This document shows, piece after piece, positions 42,460 through 50,559 of a DNA stretch of 51,598 bases (within the stretch, counting starts at the first letter, position 1; each line of letters opens with the position of its first letter). The notes under the pieces were generated by a model. It worked only from the letters and a program-made list of their open reading frames with translations. It was not told the origin of the DNA and searched no databases. Source of the stretch: Paracoccaceae bacterium. Its GTDB lineage: Bacteria; Pseudomonadota; Alphaproteobacteria; Rhodobacterales; Rhodobacteraceae. Location of the stretch: positions 1-51,598 of the forward strand of contig JAPUEK010000076.1 in assembly GCA_027492585.1 (NCBI GenBank), written 5' to 3'. The translations under genes and the position numbers were made by a program.

Positions 42460-43295
42460 GGCTTCGGCCCTTTCGGAGGCAGCACATCGGCAAAGCCATG
42501 CTCCGGGCCGGGAAAGGCGCGGGCGCGCACATCCGCCGCATAGGCCGCGATCGCCTCGGAGGCGGCGAGGCCCAGTTCGGCATAGCGCCTGACGAATTTC
42601 GGACGGAACTCGGTGAAAAGCCCGAGCATGTCATCGACGACCAGCACCTGCCCGTCGCAACGCGCCCCGGCACCGATGCCGATGGTCGGGATGGTCAGGC
42701 TCTGGGTAATGCGCGCCGCCAGCCCTTCCGGCACCTTTTCCAGCACCACGGAAAAGGCTCCGGCCGCCTCGACCGCGCGGGCATCCTCCATCACCACCTC
42801 GGCCTCGGCCTCGCGGCCGACGACCTTGTAGCCGCCAAGCGTGTTGACCGCCTGCGGGGTCAGTCCGACATGGGCCATGACCGGCACGCCGCGCTTCGTG
42901 AGAAAGGCGATGGTCGCGGCCATATGCGCCCCGCCTTCGAGCTTCACCGCCGGGGCGCCGGTTTCCGCCATCAGCCGGGCGGCGTTGCGATAGGCCTGTT
43001 CGGGGCTTTCCTCATAGCTGCCGAAGGGCATGTCGATCACCACCATCGACTTCGCCGCCCCGCGCACCACCGCCTTGCCGTGCAGAAGCATCATCTCCAT
43101 CGTGACGCCAAGGGTGGAGGGCAGGCCGTGCAGCACCATGCCCACCGAATCCCCGACCAGCGTGATGTCGCAATGCGGGTCCACCAGACGCGCCACCGGT
43201 GTCGTATAGGCCGTGAGCATGACCAGCGGCTGCCCACCCTTGCGGGCGCGGATATCGGGCGGCAGGACCGCGCGAACGGGGGGTGTGGCACTCAT
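42456..43295 (-). CDS. panB: 3-methyl-2-oxobutanoate hydroxymethyltransferase
   Basis: First committed step of pantothenate synthesis: transfers a hydroxymethyl group from methylene-tetrahydrofolate to 2-oxoisovalerate. 279 residues. [14 protein letters not shown], the metal-binding [45 protein letters not shown] and [22 protein letters not shown] are the standard motifs. The ATG at 43295 is chosen over a TTG 9 bases upstream that would touch the GGAG ribosome-binding site. A TATAAC element at 43339-43334 may be its -10 box. Confidence 0.97.
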   Translation of the reverse strand: MSATPPVRAVLPPDIRARKGGQPLVMLTAYTTPVARLVDPHCDITLVGDSVGMVLHGLPSTLGVTMEMMLLHGKAVVRGAAKSMVVIDMPFGSYEESPEQAYRNAARLMAETGAPAVKLEGGAHMAATIAFLTKRGVPVMAHVGLTPQAVNTLGGYKVVGREAEAEVVMEDARAVEAAGAFSVVLEKVPEGLAARITQSLTIPTIGIGAGARCDGQVLVVDDMLGLFTEFRPKFVRRYAELGLAASEAIAAYAADVRARAFPGPEHGFADVLPPKGPKP

Positions 43296-43509
43296 CTCGC
43301 GCAATCTCCGGGCCGGGAACAGGTTTCCTGCCCGTTATAGAGGCACAGCCGCGCCGCAACTGCAAGGCAGTCGCGCCGCGACGCAGCGACGGGGGTGGGG
43401 GCGGCGGCGGCCCGAAACCGCCGGGAACGCAGGAAGGAAGGTGCCTCCTGCCCCTTGACCGCCCCCGTTCCGCCATGCCCGTATGGCCCCTTCAACCAAA
43501 GGAGCCCCC

Positions 43510-43851
43510 ATGACCCTGCTGGAGCGTGTCGATCTCGACGGCATCACCCCTGAAACCGAACGCCCCGACGCGGAGAAGGTGCTTGCGGGCGATCCCGTCC
43601 ACACCACCTGGAACCGCGAGGACCGTGACGGTCTTTACTGCGGCATGTGGCAATCTACGCCGGGGAAATGGACGATCTCCTATGCGGAATGGGAATATGT
43701 CTACATCCACGCCGGCCATTCGATCCTGACCGATGAAACGGGAACGGCCACCCACCTTAAGGCGGGTGACCGTTTCATCATTCGTCCGGGATTCAAAGGC
43801 ACCTGGGAGGTGATCGAAACCACCCTCAAGGATTACGTCATCCAGTCGTGA
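43510..43851 (+). CDS. Cupin-domain protein (DUF861/EutQ-like)
   Basis: 113 residues, a single small beta-barrel. The C-terminal part shows the DUF861 pattern: GMWQSTPGKWTISYAEWEYVYIHAGH, then HLKAGDRFIIRPGFKGTWEVIETTLKDYVI. Proteins of this type are often sugar- or amine-linked cupins without proven activity. AAGGAGCCCCC directly precedes the ATG. It stands alone, divergent from panB and convergent with the L,D-transpeptidase gene, whose stop lies inside its last codons. Confidence 0.85.
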   Translation: MTLLERVDLDGITPETERPDAEKVLAGDPVHTTWNREDRDGLYCGMWQSTPGKWTISYAEWEYVYIHAGHSILTDETGTATHLKAGDRFIIRPGFKGTWEVIETTLKDYVIQS

Positions 43852-44746
43852 CCGTATCGGCGGCCGGCAGGGCGGGGCAATCCGCCTCGCCGAGGCCCTG
43901 ACGCTTGCAGGCGGCCAGACGTTTCTTCTCGGCCTTGGCGGCCTCCTTCGCGGCCTTCTCGGCGGCCTTCGCCTCTTCAGCGGCCTTGGCGGCCTCCTCC
44001 TCGGCGATGGTCACCACATCCTTTTCGCGCTGTGCGATGTTCTCCGGCGTCTCGGGAACCGCACGGCCCCAGGCGTCATCCATGTAGGGGCCTTCCAGCT
44101 CCAGGCTTTCCTCCTTGGAGCGGACCTTGACCCGCGTGCCAAGATCGACGCGCTCATAGAGGTCCATCGCATCCTGGTTGAACAGCCGGATGCAGCCCGC
44201 GCTCGTCGCATGGCCGATGGTGGCGTTCTGGATGGTGCCGTGGATGCGGAACATCGTGTCCCGGCCACCGCGATAGAGATACATCGCCCGCGCGCCCAAC
44301 GGGTTGTCAAGCCCGCCCGGCAGGCCACCGGCATATTCGGCGTAAAGGTCGGGGCGGGTACGGACCATGTTGGCGGTCGGCTGCCAGGACGGCCATTTCG
44401 CCTTGCGGCCGATCACGCCCGCGCCACGGAAGGACAACCCTTCCCGCCCGACGGCGACGGTGTAGCGGATCGCCCGGCCGTTTTCGAGCACATAGTAGAG
44501 CTTGCGGGCGAAAGTATCGACCACAACCGTCCCCGGCGCATCCGGCCCGTTGTAATCCACCTCCTGCCGCTCCCGGCCGCCCGCCAGATGGGCCATCTCG
44601 ACCGGCTGGATGAAGAAGCCCTCATCCTCGACGCCCTCGTAACCGGGCAGGGTCTGGTTGGGATCGGTTTCAGGCTTTGGCGTGGCGCAGGCGGCCAGAA
44701 CCGAAAGGCTGAGCAGCGCCAGAAGGCGGACAGTCGAATGAATCAC
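43838..44746 (-). CDS. L,D-transpeptidase lipoprotein (YkuD)
   Basis: 302 residues from a GTG at 44746. Lipoprotein signal LLALLSLSVLAACATPKP with lipobox LAAC. The YkuD domain runs over about residues 60-210; its active site is HGTIQNATIGHATSAGCIRL, with the nucleophilic cysteine in SAGCIRL. Such enzymes form 3-3 crosslinks in peptidoglycan or attach outer-membrane proteins to it. The C-terminal 90 residues are Ala/Glu/Lys-rich helix (EEEAAKAAEEAKAAEKAAKE), probably reaching across the periplasm. Long frames upstream of the GTG lack a second plausible start. Confidence 0.9.
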   Translation of the reverse strand: MIHSTVRLLALLSLSVLAACATPKPETDPNQTLPGYEGVEDEGFFIQPVEMAHLAGGRERQEVDYNGPDAPGTVVVDTFARKLYYVLENGRAIRYTVAVGREGLSFRGAGVIGRKAKWPSWQPTANMVRTRPDLYAEYAGGLPGGLDNPLGARAMYLYRGGRDTMFRIHGTIQNATIGHATSAGCIRLFNQDAMDLYERVDLGTRVKVRSKEESLELEGPYMDDAWGRAVPETPENIAQREKDVVTIAEEEAAKAAEEAKAAEKAAKEAAKAEKKRLAACKRQGLGEADCPALPAADTVTTG

Positions 44747-44949
44747 GGTGAGTCTCTGTATGGCAGCGGAATTCCCGCACCTAGCGCGCGCCACACCCCA
44801 CCCGTCAAGCCCCGCCACAATGCTGCCCCGAAAGAAAGAGGTGTCGTGGCTGCAGAATATCAATATTCGCGCAGACTCCTCAGGGGTCTTTGCCGCCCCA
44901 CCGGCAAAACCCGCCAGATTCCGACAGAATCGCCCGGAGCTTTCTTTCC

Positions 44950-44977
44950 GTGACCTTTGGCGAAACTGCATTACATT
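44950..44977 (+). promoter_or_regulatory. Weak candidate promoter for the GlsB-type gene
   Basis: GTGACC (44950-44955), 16-base spacer, TACATT (44972-44977), 42 bases before the start codon. Poor -35 match, so an alternative sigma factor is also possible. Confidence 0.25.
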
Positions 44978-45019
44978 GAGGGGACACCCGCTTGGGGTGC
45001 GAACATTCGGGAGGCTTCC

Positions 45020-45274
45020 ATGGGTATAGAATCGCTCGTCATCATGCTGCTGATCGGCGCTGTTGCCGGCTGGCTCGCGGGCCAGATCGTTTCAGGCTAC
45101 GGATTCGGGCTGCTCGGCAATATCGTCGTGGGCATCGTCGGCGCCTTCGTGGCGGGTCTGATCCTGCCGCGGATCGGCCTTGGCCTTGGCGGCGGCATCC
45201 TGGCCGCCATCATCCATGCGACCATCGGGGCGGTGATCCTGCTGTTCCTGATCAAGCTGGTCAAACGCGCCTGA
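45020..45274 (+). CDS. GlsB/YeaQ/YmgE-family stress membrane protein
   Basis: 84 residues, three transmembrane helices rich in Gly and Ile: IESLVIMLLIGAVAGWLAGQ, GLLGNIVVGIVGAFVAGLIL and GGILAAIIHATIGAVILLFL. Members are induced by general stress or acid in enterobacteria; their biochemical role is not known. The longer frame upstream is rejected because GGGAGG lies right before the ATG at 45020. Monocistronic, with a hairpin terminator just after the stop. Confidence 0.88.
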   Translation: MGIESLVIMLLIGAVAGWLAGQIVSGYGFGLLGNIVVGIVGAFVAGLILPRIGLGLGGGILAAIIHATIGAVILLFLIKLVKRA

Positions 45275-45280
45275 CGGAAA

Positions 45281-45304
45281 GGGGCCGGAAAAACCTCCGG
45301 CCCC
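45281..45304. terminator. Intrinsic terminator after the GlsB-type gene
   Basis: GGGGCCGGA (45281-45289) pairs with TCCGGCCCC (45296-45304). It also faces the convergent creatinase gene. Confidence 0.7.
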
Positions 45305-45323
45305 TGCCCCTGCCCCGCCCGCT

Positions 45324-46541
45324 TCAGCCGAGGATGTTGAAGGCCGGCCCATAGGGATAGGCGGTGATATCCTCATTGCCCTCTTCGGTGATGATGAGGA
45401 TGTCATGCTCGCGGTAGCCGCCGGCCCCCGGCTGGCCCTCCGGGATGGTCAGCATCGGCTCCATCGAGATCACCATCCCCGGCTCCAGCACGGTGTCGAT
45501 GTCCTCGCGCAGCTCCAGCCCCGCCTCGCGGCCGTAGTAATGGCTCAGGATGCCGAAGCTGTGGCCATAACCGAAGGTGCGGTACTGAAGGACCTGATGC
45601 TCCTCGAAGAAGGTGTTGAGCTTCGCCGTCACCTCCGAACAGGAGGCACCGGGTTTCAACAGGCTCATCCCATATTCATGGGCGGCGAGGTTGATGTCCC
45701 AGATGCGGCGCGCCGCGGCATCTGGCTCCCCCAGAAACATCGTCCGCTCCAGCGCCGTGTAATAGCCCGAGATCATCGGAAAGGCGTTGAGCGACAGGAT
45801 ATCCCCGCGCTTCAGCTTGCGGCTCGTCACCGGGTTATGGGCGCCATCGGTGTTGATGCCGGACTGGAACCAGACCCAGGTGTCGCGGTATTCGGCATCG
45901 GGGAAGCGTCTGGCAATCTCCAGCTCCATCGCATCCCGGCCCGCCATGGCCACGTCGATCTCCCGCACGCCTTCGCGGATCGCCTCCCGGATCGCATGGC
46001 CGCCCACATCGGCGACCCCTGCCCCATGGCGGATGAGATCAAGCTCGGCCGGGGATTTCATCATCCGCTGCTCCATCGTCCCGCGCGAGATGTCGACGCC
46101 CCGCTTCGGCTTCAGGAAATGGTTCAGCTTTTCCGATTGCACCAGCGTCAGATGATCCGCTTCGCAGCCGATCACCCGGCCCTCCCCCGTCACCGACAGG
46201 ATGGCACGCCAGAAATTGTCGCGCTGCCAGTCGGTATAGGTGAGGTTGTCGCCGTGGCAACGCCGCCAGGGCTGGCCTGCGTCGATCCCGGCGCTGACGG
46301 TCACGCTTTGCGTCGGCGTGACGACAAGGCCGTAGGGGCGCCCGAAGGAGCAATAGAGAAAGCCCGCGTAATAGGCGATGTTGTGCATCGAGGTGAAGAC
46401 GCAGGCCTCCACGCCATGCACCTCCATCAGATCACGCAGATCGGCAAGGCGATTGTCGTATTCTTCCGCCTCGAAGGGCAAAATCCGGTCGCCCTGATGG
46501 AACCGGTAGTGTTGCGGACGTTCGGTGTGTTTGGCTGTCAT
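45324..46541 (-). CDS. Creatinase (creatine amidinohydrolase)
   Basis: Hydrolyses creatine to sarcosine and urea; a pita-bread-fold enzyme related to Xaa-Pro aminopeptidase but metal-free. 405 residues. Long stretches match what I recall of the Pseudomonas putida enzyme: FTSMHNIAYYAGFLYCSFGRPYGLVV, IDAGQPWRRCHGDNLTYTDW, TWVWFQSGINTDGAHNPVTS, YRTFGYGHSFGILSHYYGRE and EDIDTVLEPGMVISMEPML. The catalytic histidine should be the one in GYGHSFG. GAGG 6 bases before the ATG at 46541 sets the start. Sarcosine oxidase, urease and a creatine transporter are not in the window. Confidence 0.9.
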   Translation of the reverse strand: MTAKHTERPQHYRFHQGDRILPFEAEEYDNRLADLRDLMEVHGVEACVFTSMHNIAYYAGFLYCSFGRPYGLVVTPTQSVTVSAGIDAGQPWRRCHGDNLTYTDWQRDNFWRAILSVTGEGRVIGCEADHLTLVQSEKLNHFLKPKRGVDISRGTMEQRMMKSPAELDLIRHGAGVADVGGHAIREAIREGVREIDVAMAGRDAMELEIARRFPDAEYRDTWVWFQSGINTDGAHNPVTSRKLKRGDILSLNAFPMISGYYTALERTMFLGEPDAAARRIWDINLAAHEYGMSLLKPGASCSEVTAKLNTFFEEHQVLQYRTFGYGHSFGILSHYYGREAGLELREDIDTVLEPGMVISMEPMLTIPEGQPGAGGYREHDILIITEEGNEDITAYPYGPAFNILG

Positions 46542-46722
46542 TTCAGACCTCATGGCTGGGGTCCGCGCCTGAGCCGGAACCCCGAAAGGTCCCGGCGTAC
46601 AGGACTTTGGCGAGCAGGCTCGCAAGCGGCGGGGTATCCCCCTGTGACGACGCCATCGTCACGGCTCCCGGCAAAGCTAGCGGAAGCCGCCGCCGCTGTC
46701 CATTCTTGCGCGCTGCGCGGGA

Positions 46723-47574
46723 TCAGACCGCCTTGCCGGCGAAATCCGCCGGGGAATGGCGCTCCGGCACCTGCTCGGAGATATCGCCCGAGCTCTTGTT
46801 GACGATCCGCCCGCGCTTCACGCCGGGGCGCGCGTCGATGGCATCGGCCCAGCGTTTGAGGTTCGCGTAGATGCCCACATCGAGGAATTCCGCCGAATTG
46901 GCATAGCTGCGCCCCAGAACCATGGCGCCATACCAGGGCCAGATCGCCATGTCGGCGATGGAGTAATCGCCGCCCGCAATGAATTCCACCTCAGCGAGCC
47001 GGCGGTCGAGCACGTCGAGCTGGCGCTTGGTTTCCATCGCATAGCGATTGATCGGATATTCCAGTTTCTCCGGCGCATAGGCGAAGAAATGGCCGAAGCC
47101 GCCACCGACGAAGGGCGCCGAGCCCATCTGCCAGAAAAGCCAGTTGAACACCTCCGTCCGCGCCGGCCCGGAGGCGGGCAGGAAGGCGCCGAACTTCTCG
47201 GCGAGATGGACGAGGATCGAGCCGCTCTCGAAAAGCCGCACAGGCTCCGCGCCGGAATAATCCATCAGCGCCGGGATCTTGGAGTTCGGATTGACCCCGA
47301 CGAAGCCGGAGCCAAACTGGTCGCCCTTGCCGATGTTGATCAGCCAGGCGTCATATTCCGCCTCATGCCCCGCCGAGAGGAGTTCCTCGAAGAGGATCGT
47401 GACCTTCTGGCCGTTCGGGGTGGCGAGCGAATAAAGCTGGAACGGATGCTGCCCGCGCGGCAGCTCCTTGTCATGGGTGGCGCCGGAGACGGGGCGGTTG
47501 ATGCTGGCGAACTGGCCACCATTCGCGGCATCCCAGGTCCAGACCTTCGGCGGCACATAGGGCGAGGAAGTCAT
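46723..47574 (-). CDS. yghU: Glutathione-dependent disulfide-bond oxidoreductase YghU
   Basis: Nu-class glutathione-transferase relative that binds two glutathiones and reduces disulfides. 283 residues. A family-specific N-terminal extension (PPKVWTWDAANGGQFASINR, then PVSGATHDKELPRGQHPFQLYS) precedes the thioredoxin-like domain (PNGQKVTILFEELLSAG, SKIPALMD) and the helical domain (FNWLFWQMGSAPFVGGGFGH). The ATG at 47574 is preceded by AAGGA at 7 bases. About 180 bases separate it from the creatinase gene downstream on the same strand, with no feature I can name in between. Confidence 0.93.
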   Translation of the reverse strand: MTSSPYVPPKVWTWDAANGGQFASINRPVSGATHDKELPRGQHPFQLYSLATPNGQKVTILFEELLSAGHEAEYDAWLINIGKGDQFGSGFVGVNPNSKIPALMDYSGAEPVRLFESGSILVHLAEKFGAFLPASGPARTEVFNWLFWQMGSAPFVGGGFGHFFAYAPEKLEYPINRYAMETKRQLDVLDRRLAEVEFIAGGDYSIADMAIWPWYGAMVLGRSYANSAEFLDVGIYANLKRWADAIDARPGVKRGRIVNKSSGDISEQVPERHSPADFAGKAV

Positions 47575-47721
47575 CGGCTGATCCTTTGGGGCGACAGGCC
47601 CGAAGGGCAAAGGCTAGGCGGGTTTCGCCCCTCCGGCAATGCGCCGCACTGCACAGGCTTCGCTGCGTGCCTGCACACTGGGGAGTGCCGCACCTCCACC
47701 CCCCCTTGCCCCGCAAAAGCC

Positions 47722-47803
47722 GCGGAGCCTCCGGCGGGGATATTTAAGGCAAGATGAAAGGGCTTTCTTCTCTTTTCAAATATCCCCGCCGGAGGCTCCG
47801 CCG
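47722..47803. repeat. AAATATCC modular repeat, head-to-head pair, module A (copies 11 and 12)
   Basis: Left arm GAGCCTCCGGCGGGGATATT (core 47738-47745), centre AAGATGAAAGGGCTTTCTTC, right arm core AAATATCC at 47778-47785 followed by CCGCCGGAGGCTCC. The outer arms are perfect inverted repeats of about 21 bases. It lies 28 bases downstream of the RAYT-like gene. Confidence 0.9.
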
Positions 47804-47830
47804 GGTCCGCCGCGGGGCGCCACCGGAAGC

Positions 47831-48298
47831 TCATGCGCTTTCCCGCAGCCGGGGTGGCCGGGCAAAGGAGGAATGGGGCCAATGGTGCGGCTCTTCCACC
47901 AGCCCGTGGCGCACGGGGTCCATCCAGCAACCGCGGAGATGCAGCGCGAAATCTTCCTGCGTGCGGAGCGGATGCCCCCAGAAGCGCGGCTGCCAGAGAG
48001 GGCGGCTTTCGGCCTGGCCGGCGGGGCGCGGGGGCTTCGGCAAGGCGGCTGCGAAGCGGGATTTGATCAAACGCCAGCGCAGTGCGGGGTCGCTTTCCCC
48101 CGCGGGCAGGGTCCAGATCGCATGGAGGTGGTCGGGCAGGATCACGAAGGCCTCGATCCCGAACGGATGATCCGCCCGCGTCTGGCGGACGGCAGCCCGC
48201 AGACGGCCGATCTCGCGGATCAGCAGATCCTGCCCCCGCGCGGCGAGGGCGACCGTGAAGAAGATCGGGACTGGGCTTTGGCGGAAGGAATCGGTCAT
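47831..48298 (-). CDS. RAYT-like (IS200-type Y1) transposase, probably inactive
   Basis: 155 residues, REP-associated tyrosine transposase family. The HUH metal-binding motif is VILPDHLHAIWTLP, and DPVRHGLVEEPHHWPHSSF matches the family C-terminal motif. In relatives the catalytic tyrosine sits just before this, in contexts such as DYIHxNPVKHGLV; here the stretch is HLRGCWMDPVRHG, with glycine at that place. A perfect hairpin GGTGGCA-GCC-TGCCACC (48299-48315) directly abuts the start codon and leaves no ribosome-binding site. So I expect little or no activity now. A repeat pair lies at its 3' side. Confidence 0.8.
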   Translation of the reverse strand: MTDSFRQSPVPIFFTVALAARGQDLLIREIGRLRAAVRQTRADHPFGIEAFVILPDHLHAIWTLPAGESDPALRWRLIKSRFAAALPKPPRPAGQAESRPLWQPRFWGHPLRTQEDFALHLRGCWMDPVRHGLVEEPHHWPHSSFARPPRLRESA

Positions 48299-48315
48299 GG
48301 TGGCAGCCTGCCACC
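48299..48315. repeat. Short perfect palindrome abutting the RAYT-like start codon
   Basis: GGTGGCAGCCTGCCACC: 7-bp stem, 3-base loop, ending at the base before the start codon of the transposase gene. It would block ribosome loading or mark an element boundary. Confidence 0.6.
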
Positions 48316-48349
48316 GGATGGTTAACCGACCGTTACCCCCCTCTCCCCG

Positions 48350-49051
48350 TCAGACCGAGCGGGTGATCCCGCCATCCACCCGCAGGTTCTGCCCGGTGAT
48401 ATAGGCGGCGGCATCGGAGGCGAGGAAGCTGACCGTTCCGGCGATCTCCTCCACCTTGCCATAGCGGCCCATCGGGATGCGGCGGCGGAACTCCTCCTTC
48501 TCCGGCAAGGAGTTAATGAAGCCCGGCAGCAGGTTGTTGATGCGGATGCCCTGCGCGGCATAGCGGTCGGCATAAAGCTTGGTGAAGGCCGCAAGCCCGG
48601 CCCGCGCCACGCCCGAGGTCGGGAAGGCCGGGTCCGGCTCGAAGGTGGCGAAGGTGGTGATGTTGATGATGGCGCCGCCGGTTCCCTGCGCCTCGAAGAT
48701 CGGGGTCACGGCGCGGATCGGGCGCACGGCGGAGAGGAAATAGATGTCGATGCCCTGATGCCAGCCCTCATCCGTGATGTCGAGAAGCGCCGCCCTCGGC
48801 CCGTGGCCGGCGGAATTGACCAGCACGTCGATGCGGCCGAACCGTTCCATGGTGGCGGCGACCAGACGGGCCACATCCTCGCCCGACTGGTTGGAGCCGG
48901 TGACGCCCACCCCGCCGAGTTCCGCCGCCAGCGCCTCGCCCTTGCCGGAGGAGGAAAGGATCGCCACCGCGAATCCGTCGGCCGCCAGCCGCCGCGCCGC
49001 CGCCGCCCCCATGCCCGAGCCGCCCGCCGTGATCACCGCAACCTTTTGCAT
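48350..49051 (-). CDS. SDR-family oxidoreductase with non-canonical active site
   Basis: 233 residues, Rossmann fold with VAVITAGGSGMGAAAARRLA for nucleotide binding, VLVNSAGHG (NNAG-like) and LASDAAAYITGQNLRVDGG at the C-terminus. The usual catalytic Tyr-x3-Lys is missing: the stretch reads TSGVARAGLAAFTKLYADRYA, with Ser and Arg at the aligned positions, and the catalytic Ser position reads NITTFAT. A subset of SDRs shares this, and their reactions are unclear. GGGGCGGAA precedes the ATG at 49051. It is divergent from the P1-family peptidase gene, 75 bases apart. Confidence 0.85.
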   Translation of the reverse strand: MQKVAVITAGGSGMGAAAARRLAADGFAVAILSSSGKGEALAAELGGVGVTGSNQSGEDVARLVAATMERFGRIDVLVNSAGHGPRAALLDITDEGWHQGIDIYFLSAVRPIRAVTPIFEAQGTGGAIINITTFATFEPDPAFPTSGVARAGLAAFTKLYADRYAAQGIRINNLLPGFINSLPEKEEFRRRIPMGRYGKVEEIAGTVSFLASDAAAYITGQNLRVDGGITRSV

Positions 49052-49126
49052 TTCCGCCCCTCCGATGGTTTGATGGCACCCTTGCATGGGCGGCAGCCCT
49101 CTACAAGGCAGGGAGGGAGGCTCCGC

Positions 49127-50107
49127 ATGAAGGTCGGCGCGCGCAATCTGATCACCGATGTCGCGGGGCTGAGGGTCGGCCACGGGCAGGATGCGGGGCT
49201 GCGCTCCGGCTGCACGGTTCTGGTCGGGGAGCGGCCCTTCGTGGCCGCGGTCAGCGTCATGGGTGGCGCGCCCGGCACGCGGGAGACCGATCTGCTCGCC
49301 CCCGACAAGCTGGTGCAGGAGGTGGATGCGCTCGTCCTCTCCGGCGGATCGGCTTTCGGGCTCGATGCCGGTTCGGGGGTGGCGGACGGGCTCCGGGCCA
49401 TGGGGCGCGGCTTTGCCGTGGGCGATCAGCGGGTGCCGATCGTGCCGGGGGCGATCCTCTTCGACCTCCTGAACGGCGGCGACAAGACCTGGGCGCGCAA
49501 CCCCTATGCCGATCTCGGCCGCACGGCCCTCGCGGCGGCGGGGGAGGAGTTCGCGCTCGGCACCGCCGGGGCGGGCTACGGCGCGATGACGGGGTGGTGG
49601 AAGGGCGGGCTCGGTTCGGCCTCGCTGATCCTCGACAGCGGCATCACCGTGGGCGCGCTCGTCGCGGTCAATGCGCTCGGCTCCGTCACGACGCCGGACG
49701 GGCATTACTGGGCCGCGCCGTGGGAGAGGGAGGCGGAATTCGGCGGCCTCGGCATCAGCCCCTTGCCGGCGCCGACCGAAGCGCCCCTGCCGCGCAAGCG
49801 CATGGGCGAGGCCACCACCATCGCCATCGTCGCCACCGATGCGGCGCTGACCCAGGCGCAGGCGCAGCGGATGGCAACGGCGGCGCAGGACGGGATGGCG
49901 CGGGCCATCGTGCCGTCCCATACGCCGCTGGACGGCGATCTCGTCTTTGCGGCGGCGACGGGGGCGAAGGCGCTGGGCGATCCGCTGGTGGAGACCTTCC
50001 AGATCGGCCATGCGGCGGCGACCTGTCTTGCGCGGGCGATTGCGCGGGGGGTCTGGCTCGCCCGCGCGATGCCGGGCGATCTGCAACCGGCCTTTGCGGC
50101 GCGCTGA
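49127..50107 (+). CDS. P1-family (DmpA/NylC-like) N-terminal-nucleophile hydrolase
   Basis: 326 residues. Members self-cleave into two chains and act as aminopeptidases or amide hydrolases, for example the nylon-oligomer hydrolase NylC. Begins KVGARNLITDVAGLRVGHGQ; contains SVMGGAPGTRETDLL, LSGGSAFGLDAGSGVADGLR, GTAGAGYGAMTGWWKGGLGSAS and VAVNALGSVTTPDG. The expected cleavage site lies before TTIAIVATDAALTQAQ, but the preceding residue is Ala (GEATTI) where relatives as I recall have Asn. GGGAGGGAGG gives a strong start. Substrate unknown; monocistronic. Confidence 0.87.
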   Translation: MKVGARNLITDVAGLRVGHGQDAGLRSGCTVLVGERPFVAAVSVMGGAPGTRETDLLAPDKLVQEVDALVLSGGSAFGLDAGSGVADGLRAMGRGFAVGDQRVPIVPGAILFDLLNGGDKTWARNPYADLGRTALAAAGEEFALGTAGAGYGAMTGWWKGGLGSASLILDSGITVGALVAVNALGSVTTPDGHYWAAPWEREAEFGGLGISPLPAPTEAPLPRKRMGEATTIAIVATDAALTQAQAQRMATAAQDGMARAIVPSHTPLDGDLVFAAATGAKALGDPLVETFQIGHAAATCLARAIARGVWLARAMPGDLQPAFAAR

Positions 50108-50548
50108 TCACCAGCGGGTCAGCGCCGCCTCATCCTCGTCCCGCGCCTGCACCCAGGCGGTGCCGGCGGCGGTGATCTCCTTCTTCCAGAAGGGCGCGCG
50201 GGATTTGAGGTAATCCATCAGGAACTCCGCCGCGGCAAAGGCCTCCGCCCGGTGGCGGGACGCGGTGGCGACCATCATGATCGCCTCTCCCGCGGCAAGC
50301 CGCCCGTAGCGGTGGATCACCAGCGCATCGGTCAGCGACCAGCGGGCCTGCGCCTCTGCCATCATGGCGGTGATCGCCTTTTCCGTCATGCCGGGATAAT
50401 GCTCGATCTCCATGGCCGAGAGGCTGCCGCCCTGATCGCGGACGAGGCCGGTGAAGGTCACGACGGCCCCCGCCCCGGTTGCCCCGGCCGCAAAGGCGGT
50501 GCTTTCCGCGCCAAGGTCGAACGGGTCCGCCTGAACCGAGAGCCGCAT
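50108..50548 (-). CDS. moaE: Molybdopterin synthase catalytic subunit
   Basis: Large subunit of molybdopterin synthase, which adds two dithiolene sulfurs to cyclic pyranopterin monophosphate. 146 residues. GAVVTFTGLVRDQGG is the conserved N-terminal motif, HRYGRLAAGEAIMMVATASRHRAEAF the core, and LKSRAPFWKKE carries the active-site lysines. It starts 11 bases after moaD. Its stop codon nearly touches that of the convergent peptidase gene. Confidence 0.95.
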   Translation of the reverse strand: MRLSVQADPFDLGAESTAFAAGATGAGAVVTFTGLVRDQGGSLSAMEIEHYPGMTEKAITAMMAEAQARWSLTDALVIHRYGRLAAGEAIMMVATASRHRAEAFAAAEFLMDYLKSRAPFWKKEITAAGTAWVQARDEDEAALTRW

Positions 50549-50559
50549 CCCAGCCCCCC

